Part shown: in pieces, positions 36,489 to 44,642 of the stretch
Position numbering within the stretch: the stretch's first letter is position 1
Layout of the letters: each line of letters begins with the position of its first letter
Source: Prochlorococcus sp. AG-409-M05
Lineage (GTDB): Bacteria > Cyanobacteriota > Cyanobacteriia > PCC-6307 > Cyanobiaceae
Length of the DNA stretch: 64,000 bases
Assembly (NCBI GenBank): GCA_003215435.1
Contig: QCKJ01000008.1
Coordinates: 1 to 64,000, forward strand
Direction of reading: 5' to 3'
Program-made: the position numbers and the translations under genes
The notes under the pieces: generated by a model
Database searches by the model: none
What the model was told of the DNA's origin: nothing
Seen by the model: the letters and a program-made list of their open reading frames with translations, nothing else

Positions 36489-37703
36489 TTGAATGTTCTA
36501 GTTGCGGGTGGAGGACCTGCTGGATCTCGCATAGCAGAAAAATTAGCAAATAAAGGTATCCCTGTAACTCTGGTTGAGTCGCTTAAAAAACCAAATCAAA
36601 ATGCATTTTCTAGTGCGGCTCTGCCAATAAGTTCAATCAATGAACTTAATATTCCTTCTTCTGTTATTTCAGCACGCTGGAAGTGTTGGCAAATTTATGA
36701 TCCAGATGGGACAAAGTTTGAATGGCATGAGGGTAAAGATATAGGAGTAGTTCTTGACTTTCCTAAATTACGTCAAAACCTTTGGAAAAAAGCAAAGAGT
36801 TCAGGAGTTGAGTTCCTTCTGGGTTGGAAAGTTCAATCTGTAAAAGAAGTAAAAAAAATCATTCACGCAACCTTAATAACTCCTAGCGGAACTGCACAAG
36901 TCAGAAAATTTGATTGGATTATTGACGCGACAGGTTATAAAAGAACTTTTTTAGAGAGTCGTCCCTCACCATCTTTTTCAAGAGGGGATCAATTTCTTTC
37001 TGGCATGGGACTTGAATTCCTGGTTCAGGCAGACTCAAGATCATTTTCAAATTGGAATGAAAAAATCACTTTCTTTCTTGGTACTAAATGGATCCCTCAT
37101 GGTTATGGTTGGATATTCCCTATGAGTGATAATCAGTTGAAAGTAGGTGTTTGTAGGTTGCCACCACCCTCTTCAGATCAATTGCCTTCTTTAAAAACTT
37201 TGTTAGATCAACTTTTAGCAATTACTGATCTTGATAAATTGCATGTGTTGGATAGACATGGTGGATTAATAAGAAGTTCATTAAAGCGTAGTGAGATACA
37301 TTCCTTTGGGCGAATAGTTGGGGTAGGTGATGTTATTAGTTCTGCAAATCTATTGGGAGGAGAAGGTATTAGGCATGCAATACGAACCGCTGAATTGTTA
37401 GCACCACTTCTCACTAAAGCCTGTTTGGCAAAAAAACTAACTAGTGATATTGAGCAAAGGCTTCTTTGGAAATATAGAAAAACTATTCAAAATGATATGG
37501 GTTGGCGTTGGCAAGTCTCTAACAGATTGGCCCGGCGGACATGGTGGGGATTATCTGATAAGACAGCAGATGAACGCATAAAAAAAATCATAAAGGGTCT
37601 ATCTCAAAGCTCGAGCGCTGTTGATCTCAGCGCTCTGCTCTTTGATTACCGCTTTGAGAGATACGGAATTCGATTGCTTCCGTATATTTTTGGGTTGCGT
37701 TGA
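36489..37703 (+). CDS. Geranylgeranyl-reductase-family flavoprotein
   Basis: The 404-aa protein begins NVLVAGGGPAGSRIAEKLA (FAD Rossmann) and has a second flavin motif IVGVGDVISSANLLGGEGIRHAIRTAE, the signature of the geranylgeranyl reductase and related oxidoreductase family. It reduces or hydroxylates an isoprenoid or a related lipid; the exact substrate is open, since the canonical ChlP is longer and more conserved. It starts at TTG 36489, six bases after dxs, so it is cotranscribed with that isoprenoid gene, which supports a prenyl-lipid role. Confidence 0.8.
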   Translation: MNVLVAGGGPAGSRIAEKLANKGIPVTLVESLKKPNQNAFSSAALPISSINELNIPSSVISARWKCWQIYDPDGTKFEWHEGKDIGVVLDFPKLRQNLWKKAKSSGVEFLLGWKVQSVKEVKKIIHATLITPSGTAQVRKFDWIIDATGYKRTFLESRPSPSFSRGDQFLSGMGLEFLVQADSRSFSNWNEKITFFLGTKWIPHGYGWIFPMSDNQLKVGVCRLPPPSSDQLPSLKTLLDQLLAITDLDKLHVLDRHGGLIRSSLKRSEIHSFGRIVGVGDVISSANLLGGEGIRHAIRTAELLAPLLTKACLAKKLTSDIEQRLLWKYRKTIQNDMGWRWQVSNRLARRTWWGLSDKTADERIKKIIKGLSQSSSAVDLSALLFDYRFERYGIRLLPYIFGLR

Positions 37704-37720
37704 TTAAAGGCTAATACTTT

Positions 37721-37981
37721 TTAGAGCACGCCTCTTGCTGCAAGACCAAGGATTGTTCCTATACCTAGTACGTGACCCAAGCAGTTAGCAGCAACTACAG
37801 AGGCGTGACTCATACCTCCAAAATATTGGGAGTTAGGTATTTCGAACCCTTCGTTAGGTAGCGCGATGTTTGCTCTAGCAATGGCGTAAGCGAGCACGTT
37901 GCAAGCGATCATCACTACGGCCACCTTTGGAGACCAAGAGAATGTGGCTGGTGCAGTAGCAGCCAAGAGGGTTGAAAACAT
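37721..37981 (-). CDS. psaK: Photosystem I subunit PsaK
   Basis: The 86-aa protein has two membrane spans (VVMIACNVLAYAIARANI and a late LGHVLGIGTILGLAARG) with the short polar loop between, which matches PsaK, a peripheral photosystem I subunit that helps bind antenna and phycobilisome/Pcb partners. The N-terminus MFSTLLAATAPATF is typical. It is on the minus strand, convergent with the flavoprotein gene (17 bases between stops). Confidence 0.92.
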   Translation of the reverse strand: MFSTLLAATAPATFSWSPKVAVVMIACNVLAYAIARANIALPNEGFEIPNSQYFGGMSHASVVAANCLGHVLGIGTILGLAARGVL

Positions 37982-38048
37982 GAAGACCGATAAGCGACAA
38001 CATATTTTCGTTGATTTCTGGGATTTATGTCAGAAGAATGTCTTCCTC

Positions 38049-38387
38049 TTAAGAGTTATTTACCACTAATTTTTTTCTAGCCATAGCAAAACCAAGTACT
38101 ATCAGTGCGTCGCTTAGTGTTAGAAAGGCTTCTGCGGCACCATGTAGGGGGTCGACATCTGTTAGTTCACCGTCATAAAGCTGCTTGGCAATTATCGCAA
38201 AAATGATCGTCATTAGGACAAAAAGAAGAGTCAGCCTGAACCCCAAAAGTGCCAGGTTTGGAATAAAACTGCTTTTTTGAGCCCAGTAAAGAAAGAAAAG
38301 GTAGGGAATCAATGAAAAGACAAAAAAGAGGCTAGGGTCTATTAGACCTATGTTTTCTAGAGCCTTTTGGATTAGGGATGAAATCAT
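38049..38387 (-). CDS. DUF3593 membrane protein
   Basis: The 112-aa protein has three hydrophobic segments and a conserved-looking loop LYDGELTDVDPLHGAAEAFLTL followed by SDALIVLGFAMARKK, which I recognise from the cyanobacterial and plastid family DUF3593. Function is unknown, but distribution in the green lineage suggests a photosynthetic role (inference). It overlaps the 3' end of the DUF2499 gene by 4 bases, so they are translationally coupled. Confidence 0.75.
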   Translation of the reverse strand: MISSLIQKALENIGLIDPSLFFVFSLIPYLFFLYWAQKSSFIPNLALLGFRLTLLFVLMTIIFAIIAKQLYDGELTDVDPLHGAAEAFLTLSDALIVLGFAMARKKLVVNNS

Positions 38388-38686
38388 GTCAATTGCTTTT
38401 CAGATCTAAAAAGATTCCATGCTGCTATAGCTAAACAGGTGTTACCGAGCATTGTCAAAGCAGCTTGGATTACAACCAGGCCATATAACTCTTGAGAATT
38501 GTCATAGATATGCCAGGTTATTGCTGCCATTGCGCTTGCAAGGTTTGGCAGCATTGCAAGGGCGAGCCACCTCAATGATTTGTTCTGAATGGTCTGTCCC
38601 CACTTGACAATCAGAATTATTGCAAGAGACCACTCAAACAATGTTGATAGGTGAATCCACCAAGTCCCAAAAGACAGTGCATGCAT
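38384..38686 (-). CDS. DUF2499 membrane protein
   Basis: The 100-aa protein opens MHALSFGTWWIHLSTLFEW and has three further hydrophobic segments with LASAMAAITWHIYDN in the middle, matching the cyanobacterial/plastid family DUF2499. I start at ATG 38686; an ATG four codons upstream would lengthen it with basic residues. It precedes the DUF3593 gene with a 4-base overlap, and pairing of these two small families points to a shared membrane complex, unproven. Confidence 0.78.
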   Translation of the reverse strand: MHALSFGTWWIHLSTLFEWSLAIILIVKWGQTIQNKSLRWLALAMLPNLASAMAAITWHIYDNSQELYGLVVIQAALTMLGNTCLAIAAWNLFRSEKQLT

Positions 38687-38698
38687 ATTTCTTCTCAA

Positions 38699-38869
38699 TA
38701 AAAGAATTCATATAGATGAGAGATCAATTATAATTTACTACTTTGTGAATTGATGTTCTGAATAAATCACAATAGGTTTATTGATCGCTATATTTTTGCA
38801 GGACTTAATAATCTAGCTCAATTAAATAAATGCAGTAAAAGATAAATCTCGAATTTTCTACGCATATCT
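38699..38869. other. Intergenic gap between the DUF2499 gene and the ggt operon
   Basis: These 171 bases are strongly AT-rich, with no ORF, tRNA or clear hairpin. They hold the DUF2499 promoter region and the end of the ggt transcript, neither of which I can define. Confidence 0.4.
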
Positions 38870-39847
38870 TTAATCTTTTATTATTGCTTCTTTAGAGTCT
38901 TCTCTAAATAAGTGCTCTTTAGATTTTGACCATGTAAGGTTGATATCGCTTGGAATGTCCATATTTGCTTTTGTTATCATTCTTATCTTTCCAAATTTTG
39001 AGTCTAATAGTAATAATTGATTACTACCGTGCCATTCTTTATGAATAATTTTTGAGGGGAGACCATCTATAGAGAATTTAACATCTTCAGGTCGGATACC
39101 TACAATTATCCCAGGCTCTCTTTTTATAAAATTAATTTGCGGTCTACCTATAAACCCAGCAACAAATGTTGTTCTTGGCCTGAGATAAAGTTCTTTTGGT
39201 GTACCTATTTGTTCAAGTCTGCCTTCTTTTAACAAAGCAATTCTATTAGCCATTGCCATAGCCTCTTGTTGGTCATGGGTCACATAAACAACAGGTTGTT
39301 TATTCCCTAGTATTAAGTTCCTTAGTTCGGGACGTAGATCTTCTCGTAGTTGAGCATCTAGATTACTCATGGGCTCATCAAGAAGATATAAATCAGGGTC
39401 TCTTAATAATGCTCTTGCTAGAGCAACTCGTTGCCTTTGTCCCCCAGAAAGTTGTGATGGCATATAGTTTGATAGTAAGTCTAATTTCAGGAGACCTAAT
39501 ACATTGTCTAACCTATGCTTTTGATCCTTAATACTAATACCTCTTATTTTTAATCCCAAGGCCAAGTTATTATATACATCAAGGTGTGGGTAAAGAGCAT
39601 AACTTTGGAAAACCATTCCAACTCGCCTTTTTAAGGGTGAGATATTTGTAATATCTTTCCCTAAAAGATATATAGAGCCTCTAGTAGGTTTGTCTAATCC
39701 TGCAATTAACCTTAGAGTGCTACTCTTACCACATCCACTAGGCCCTAAAAGAGCCAAGCATTCTCCAGGATCTACATTTAGATTTAGGTTTTGAATTATC
39801 CATTTCTGGCCAATTCGCCTCGCTAAATTTTCTAGGTTTAAACTCAT
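38870..39847 (-). CDS. ggtA: Glucosylglycerol ABC transporter ATP-binding protein
   Basis: The protein (325 aa) is a MalK/UgpC-type ATPase: Walker [15 protein letters not shown] signature [15 protein letters not shown], Walker [13 protein letters not shown], then a C-terminal TOBE-like domain. It drives import of the solute bound by the operon's binding protein. Its start overlaps the end of the second permease gene by 4 bases. In Synechocystis the ggtA gene is unlinked; here all parts are together, which makes assignment by context straightforward. Family length about 330-370 fits. Confidence 0.85.
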   Translation of the reverse strand: MSLNLENLARRIGQKWIIQNLNLNVDPGECLALLGPSGCGKSSTLRLIAGLDKPTRGSIYLLGKDITNISPLKRRVGMVFQSYALYPHLDVYNNLALGLKIRGISIKDQKHRLDNVLGLLKLDLLSNYMPSQLSGGQRQRVALARALLRDPDLYLLDEPMSNLDAQLREDLRPELRNLILGNKQPVVYVTHDQQEAMAMANRIALLKEGRLEQIGTPKELYLRPRTTFVAGFIGRPQINFIKREPGIIVGIRPEDVKFSIDGLPSKIIHKEWHGSNQLLLLDSKFGKIRMITKANMDIPSDINLTWSKSKEHLFREDSKEAIIKD

Positions 39848-40668
39848 CCTTTAACAGCTCCTTGCGTTAGACCAGAAACAATTTGCTTTTGGAAAATTAT
39901 CATAATAATAATAAGAGGAATTGATCCAATTACAGTCGCTGCAGCATAGGCTCCATAGGGAACTGAGTATACAGAAGAACCTGCCAACCTTGCTATTGCT
40001 ACAGGTAGTGTAAGCAATTCATCTTTACTTATCCATGTCAGTGCAATTGGATATTCATTCCATGAAAATAAAAAAACAATAATTGCTGTACTAGCGCAAG
40101 CTGGTGCAATTAATGGGACTAGAATCCATCTAAATCGTTGCCATAAATTTAGTCCATCTATTTTTGCAGCTTCTTCTAAGTCAGCAGGCAAATCTTTTAT
40201 TGCAGATGATATTAACAGAATTGCTAGTGGCAGCGATAGACCAGAATAAGGTATGCTCAAAGCTAAAAGATTATTCCCTAGATTTAAACTTCTTGCAAAT
40301 TCAAGTAGTGCTAGAAATAAAAGAACATAGGGAAATAATGCTACCGAAGTTAAGACTAATTTTGATACATTGGCAATCCTTCTTGGTAACTTAACTAGTG
40401 AATATGCTGCAGGTATAGAAATTAATAGAGTTATAAAGGTTGTATATATTCCAACAAGGCTACTATTTACAAGGTATCTCCAGAAAGGAGGATCTGCCTG
40501 AAATACTTGCCTATAATTATCAAGTGTCCACCTTTTCGCTATATTTTCAAAAGGACTTATTAGTGCTTCAGGACTACAAAATGATGTATATAACTGCCAT
40601 ATTAAAGGAGTTATGGACCATAGAATAAGTAACAATATAGTTGTATTTCTTCTATTTAATTCTGTCAT
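39844..40668 (-). CDS. ggtD: Glucosylglycerol ABC transporter permease 2
   Basis: The 274-aa protein has six membrane spans and the cytoplasmic EAA loop EEAAKIDGLNLWQRFRWILVPL, the permease motif that contacts the ATPase (MalG-like). It pairs with the preceding permease for uptake of glucosylglycerol or similar sugars. Overlaps by one base with permease 1 and by four with the ATPase gene, so translation is coupled. Confidence 0.85.
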   Translation of the reverse strand: MTELNRRNTTILLLILWSITPLIWQLYTSFCSPEALISPFENIAKRWTLDNYRQVFQADPPFWRYLVNSSLVGIYTTFITLLISIPAAYSLVKLPRRIANVSKLVLTSVALFPYVLLFLALLEFARSLNLGNNLLALSIPYSGLSLPLAILLISSAIKDLPADLEEAAKIDGLNLWQRFRWILVPLIAPACASTAIIVFLFSWNEYPIALTWISKDELLTLPVAIARLAGSSVYSVPYGAYAAATVIGSIPLIIIMIIFQKQIVSGLTQGAVKG

Positions 40669-41531
40669 TAGTATATGACCTTTCTAAAGAAGTTTATAAG
40701 TAGGAAGGAAATGGTTCCTGCGGCAACCAGTAGTATGAAACTAGCTATCATTATAGTCGAACTATATCCAAAATCTAAAAATCTCATTGCGTTGATATAG
40801 GCATACATAGCTAAACTCTCTGTACTACCAGCAGGACCACCCCCTGTCATTACTTGAATCAGATCAAAAACTCCAAAGGCTTGTGCTAAACGGAATATAA
40901 TACTTATCAGAAAGTATGGCTTTAAAAGTGGAATCGTAATTCGAAATATTGCTTGTCTTTTAGTACCACCTTCTAGTCTAAAGGCTTCATATAAATCGTT
41001 AGGTATTGTTTGTAATCCAGCAAGTAGAATTAAAGCGACAAAGGGAGTGGTTTTCCACACATCAGCTACAACTGTGGTAATCCATGCAATATCAGGGTTT
41101 GATAAGAAATTAGATGATTCAATATTACTATTAAATAAAATCAGTAGTTGATCTATTGGGCCGTAGGGAGAATTAAAAATCCATCTCCAACCAAGAGCCA
41201 TGACTGTAGTTGGTAAAGCCCAAGGTAATAAACTTATAACTCTTATAGAACCTCTAGCTCGAAAACGCTGGTCCAGTAATAAAGCAATCGCGAAAGCTAA
41301 TACTATTTCTAAGGATACAGATAGTGTTGCAAACCTTGATGTCTGAAGTGCATCTTGCCAAAACCTATCATCATTTATCAGTCTAAACCAGTTTGCTCCA
41401 TAGTTTGGTAATGCCTCTAGACCGGTTACAACTGATGACGCATGGAGACTTAGCCAAAGATATCTAATTAGTGGGACACAGAATATTAAGATAATTAGTA
41501 CTATGGCCGGAAGCAGTAATAATATAATCAT
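40668..41531 (-). CDS. ggtC: Glucosylglycerol ABC transporter permease 1
   Basis: The 287-aa protein has six spans and an EAFRLEGGTKRQAIFRITIPLL loop, the EAA motif of the MalF type. Spans are visible from residue 2 (ILLLLPAIVLIILIF) to the end. It forms the channel with the second permease. It shares one base with the binding protein stop and one with the next start. Confidence 0.85.
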   Translation of the reverse strand: MIILLLLPAIVLIILIFCVPLIRYLWLSLHASSVVTGLEALPNYGANWFRLINDDRFWQDALQTSRFATLSVSLEIVLAFAIALLLDQRFRARGSIRVISLLPWALPTTVMALGWRWIFNSPYGPIDQLLILFNSNIESSNFLSNPDIAWITTVVADVWKTTPFVALILLAGLQTIPNDLYEAFRLEGGTKRQAIFRITIPLLKPYFLISIIFRLAQAFGVFDLIQVMTGGGPAGSTESLAMYAYINAMRFLDFGYSSTIMIASFILLVAAGTISFLLINFFRKVIY

Positions 41532-42790
41532 TATATTTTGCCAGCCGATAATAAAATTTTCTGTGTATTATCCTCGGCATCACTTAACGATTCTTCTATA
41601 CCTTTTTGCTCAGTAAGAATAGAACTCAGTTCACGTTGTAAAACATCACTAATTTGAGCATATAAAGGAGTTTTTGGTCGAGCTTTGGTTACAGATAGTG
41701 CAGCTCTTAAAGATTTTAAAATAGGAAATGACTTATTTAGTTCTTTATTATTAAAGATCTCATTACTAGTTGGGGTATATCCATAACTTTTAAATAAATA
41801 TTTTTGAGAGCTGGGTGATGTTAGAAATTTAATCGCTTTAGCATCTTCATCAGGATGAGTTGAATCACTTGTTATCGAGAAACCCCAACTGCCTAATGTT
41901 GATGTTGGTTGATAACCATCTTTAGCAACCATGGTTGTGACTCCAACTTTTCCTTGTACTCGGCTTGAAGATGAATTTAATTCTGTCCAAGCATATGGCC
42001 AATTCCTCATAAAGGCAGCATCACCATCCTTGAATGATTGGAGTGCCTCTGGTTCTGAAAAATTTGTGACTGCTTTTGGGCTTATCCCTTCTTTTATGAG
42101 CTGAAGCAACCACTCTGAAGCCTCTTTACTTTGAGGTGTGTTAAGACCGATTTCGGTACCTTCAATCCATTTCCCTCCAAAACCATTTAATACTTCAAGA
42201 AAAACACAACTTAAACCTTCATATTGTCTACCCTGCCATACATAGCCATATTTGATTTTTCCATTTTCTTGTAATTCTTTGCTTATTCGTATCAGCTCAT
42301 CAGGGGTAGTGGGTGGATTATTCATAAGGTCTGTTCTCCAATAAAGTAATCCAATATCTGCTACTAATGGCCATCTATATAAGTTTCCCTCATAGTCATT
42401 ACCTGTTGCTGCGCCTTCAACAAGCTCTGATTTATCTTCCTTAGAGAACCAATAATCTATAGGTGTTAGCCAACCCGCTGCTGCATATTTTGGAAGCCAT
42501 GTTACATCCATTAAAATTACATCAAATGTACTTTTACCAAGGAGAAGACTACTTATGCCTAAATCTGAAACGGATTCTGTTTCCCTGGGACCTCTAGTTA
42601 CATTTATATGAATATTCCCTCTGTTTAGTTCATTGAATTCTTTTACTAGTACTTTGGTTGAATCGGCAAATGGTGCTGGCATTAGGATATTTATATTTCT
42701 AGTTTTAGTAGATAATGACTTTGCTGAAAAAATCGAAATACTTATAATAGAAATAATTATAAGTATCTGATTTATTAATTTGTATTTCAC
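41531..42790 (-). CDS. ggtB: Glucosylglycerol-binding protein of the ABC transporter
   Basis: The 419-aa protein has a signal peptide (LINQILIIISIISISIFSAK) and a family 1 sugar-binding fold with YRWPLVADIGLLYWRTDLMN and GVTTMVAKDGYQPT. It binds the solute in the periplasm and delivers it to the permeases. The cargo is inferred from the linked ggpS; alone the family could bind trehalose or maltose. It is 18 bases downstream of ggpS. Confidence 0.85.
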   Translation of the reverse strand: MKYKLINQILIIISIISISIFSAKSLSTKTRNINILMPAPFADSTKVLVKEFNELNRGNIHINVTRGPRETESVSDLGISSLLLGKSTFDVILMDVTWLPKYAAAGWLTPIDYWFSKEDKSELVEGAATGNDYEGNLYRWPLVADIGLLYWRTDLMNNPPTTPDELIRISKELQENGKIKYGYVWQGRQYEGLSCVFLEVLNGFGGKWIEGTEIGLNTPQSKEASEWLLQLIKEGISPKAVTNFSEPEALQSFKDGDAAFMRNWPYAWTELNSSSSRVQGKVGVTTMVAKDGYQPTSTLGSWGFSITSDSTHPDEDAKAIKFLTSPSSQKYLFKSYGYTPTSNEIFNNKELNKSFPILKSLRAALSVTKARPKTPLYAQISDVLQRELSSILTEQKGIEESLSDAEDNTQKILLSAGKI

Positions 42791-42808
42791 GTCTGATTTA
42801 ACCTTTGA

Positions 42809-44293
42809 TTATTGATCTAGTCCTTTCATTTGTTCATCAGCCCAATCTTTAACTGTATAACTCTCAACTGCTTCTACCATTAAATTCATTCTTTTATTTT
42901 GCTCGTCTTTTTCCATATTTAAAGCTGTCTCAATAGCATCATCCATCCTTCTATGTGAATATGGATTTGTTAATACTGCCCCATCAAGTAGGACTGAAGC
43001 TCCTGTGAATTCAGATAAAACAAGTACTCCTCCTTTGTTTTTACGAGCTGCTACATACTCTTTTGCTACCAGATTAAGACCATCTCGTAAAGGTGTTATC
43101 CAACAAATATCAGCCTGGGTAAACCAAGCTAACATTTCATCGTACGGTATTCGTCTGGTTGACAGTCTAACTGGAACCCAATCTATCAAACTATACTTAC
43201 CATTTATTCTTCCAACAGTTTCTTCTATAGACCGTTGAGTCTCTTGATATATTTTCATCCCACTCGTTGCAGATACACAGGCAAGCATTAATACTACTTT
43301 TCCATGTAGTGATTGGTCTCTTTCAAGAAGCCTTTCATAGGCAAGAAGTAACTCTTCATTTCCTTTTGTATAGTCAACTCTACTTGCTGAAAGTATTAAT
43401 TTCCTAGACTTCTTAGTTCCTGTTTTTATTTCGTCTATATGGGATAAAACATTAGCTTGTTTTATCATGTCTTGAATTATGTCGGGTGATGTACCTACTG
43501 GTGACGATACTAGCTCAATCTGTCGTTCATTATATTTGAGCCATGGTGTGACAGTTGGTTCTGTAAGTGCACTGCCAATCCCAATAAATTTATTGTCAAC
43601 TTTCCTCTTTGGACCTCTCTCTGCACCTAGTAAACAATTAGCAGCTCGGGAGAAATTCTCTGTATATCTTGGGATATGAAATCCAACCTTATCGCAGCAA
43701 AGTAGACTTTCAATTATCATTCTTCTCCAAGGAAGAATTGCAAATACGTCATTTCCTGGAAATGGTGTGTGATGAAAGAACGCTATCTTTAGGTCAGGTC
43801 TACTTTTACGTATATATCCTGGTGCCAACCACAAGTTGTAATCATGAACCCAGACAGTACCACCAGGAGAAGCTTCATTGCATGCTGATTTAGCAAAGCG
43901 TTTGTTTACTTCTTCAAATATTGACCAATCTGCATTATTAACATCAAAATAAGTAGGGAATGTATGAAGTATTGGCCAGAATGACTCTTTCGAGGTGACA
44001 TGATAAAAACTTGTGACTTCATTTTCAGTTAAAGGTATACGCTTGAGAGTAAATGGAGAAGGATTACTCATTTGAATCTTCTCGTCTTCTGCTAATTCAA
44101 GACTTTCAACTTGTTTCCATGCAATCCATGTGCCGTTTGTTTTGTTCCTAAAGAAATTTCTTAGCGTTGGTATAATTCCGTTGGGACTTTTTTGATCTTG
44201 CCATATCCTTTCACCATCTTTGTTGTAGCTTTCATCAAACGGAGTTCTATGATAAAGAATAATGAATGGACTTTTCCCTAAAATTTCTGGCAT
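42809..44293 (-). CDS. ggpS: Glucosylglycerol-phosphate synthase
   Basis: This GT20 (trehalose-6-phosphate synthase-like) enzyme of 494 aa makes glucosylglycerol phosphate from ADP-glucose and glycerol 3-phosphate. Visible blocks include VWVHDYNLWLAPGYIRKS, FHHTPFPGNDVFAILPWR and PLRDGLNLVAKEYVAARK, the conserved sugar-nucleotide region. The linked transporter genes make ggpS far likelier than an OtsA-type trehalose enzyme. It heads the operon. A phosphatase (stpA/ggpP) to dephosphorylate the product is not in the window. Confidence 0.88.
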   Translation of the reverse strand: MPEILGKSPFIILYHRTPFDESYNKDGERIWQDQKSPNGIIPTLRNFFRNKTNGTWIAWKQVESLELAEDEKIQMSNPSPFTLKRIPLTENEVTSFYHVTSKESFWPILHTFPTYFDVNNADWSIFEEVNKRFAKSACNEASPGGTVWVHDYNLWLAPGYIRKSRPDLKIAFFHHTPFPGNDVFAILPWRRMIIESLLCCDKVGFHIPRYTENFSRAANCLLGAERGPKRKVDNKFIGIGSALTEPTVTPWLKYNERQIELVSSPVGTSPDIIQDMIKQANVLSHIDEIKTGTKKSRKLILSASRVDYTKGNEELLLAYERLLERDQSLHGKVVLMLACVSATSGMKIYQETQRSIEETVGRINGKYSLIDWVPVRLSTRRIPYDEMLAWFTQADICWITPLRDGLNLVAKEYVAARKNKGGVLVLSEFTGASVLLDGAVLTNPYSHRRMDDAIETALNMEKDEQNKRMNLMVEAVESYTVKDWADEQMKGLDQ

Positions 44294-44352
44294 AGAGTTG
44301 CTAAAACGTACTTATCTTCATGTAAAAAGGATTAATATATTAATATAGAAAT

Positions 44353-44589
44353 TTATAACTTGCTTAAGTTAATACCTAGCGATTTTGCGTAAGGTCCAAG
44401 GCCTTTCTTTTGAATTGTTTTTAATGCACGAGTAGTTATTTTGATATTTACCCATTTATTTCCTTCTGCCCACCACAGCCTTCTTTGCTGGAGATTGGCT
44501 TGTTGGAGCTTTTTCGTACGTATATGAGAATGACTTACGGCCATTCCATTGTTTGCTCGAGTACCAGTGAGTTGACAGACCCTAGACAT
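44353..44589 (-). CDS. rpmB: 50S ribosomal protein L28
   Basis: The 78-aa basic protein starts [20 protein letters not shown] and contains [19 protein letters not shown], the L28 core. It is a component of the large ribosomal subunit. Start ATG 44589 is unambiguous. It is 53 bases downstream of htpG on the same strand, and ggpS follows 59 bases later, so any link is weak. Confidence 0.94.
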   Translation of the reverse strand: MSRVCQLTGTRANNGMAVSHSHIRTKKLQQANLQQRRLWWAEGNKWVNIKITTRALKTIQKKGLGPYAKSLGINLSKL

Positions 44590-44642
44590 ATCGTGTGACT
44601 TTATTGATTCGGAATTATTCTTTATTCTACCAAATCAAAATG

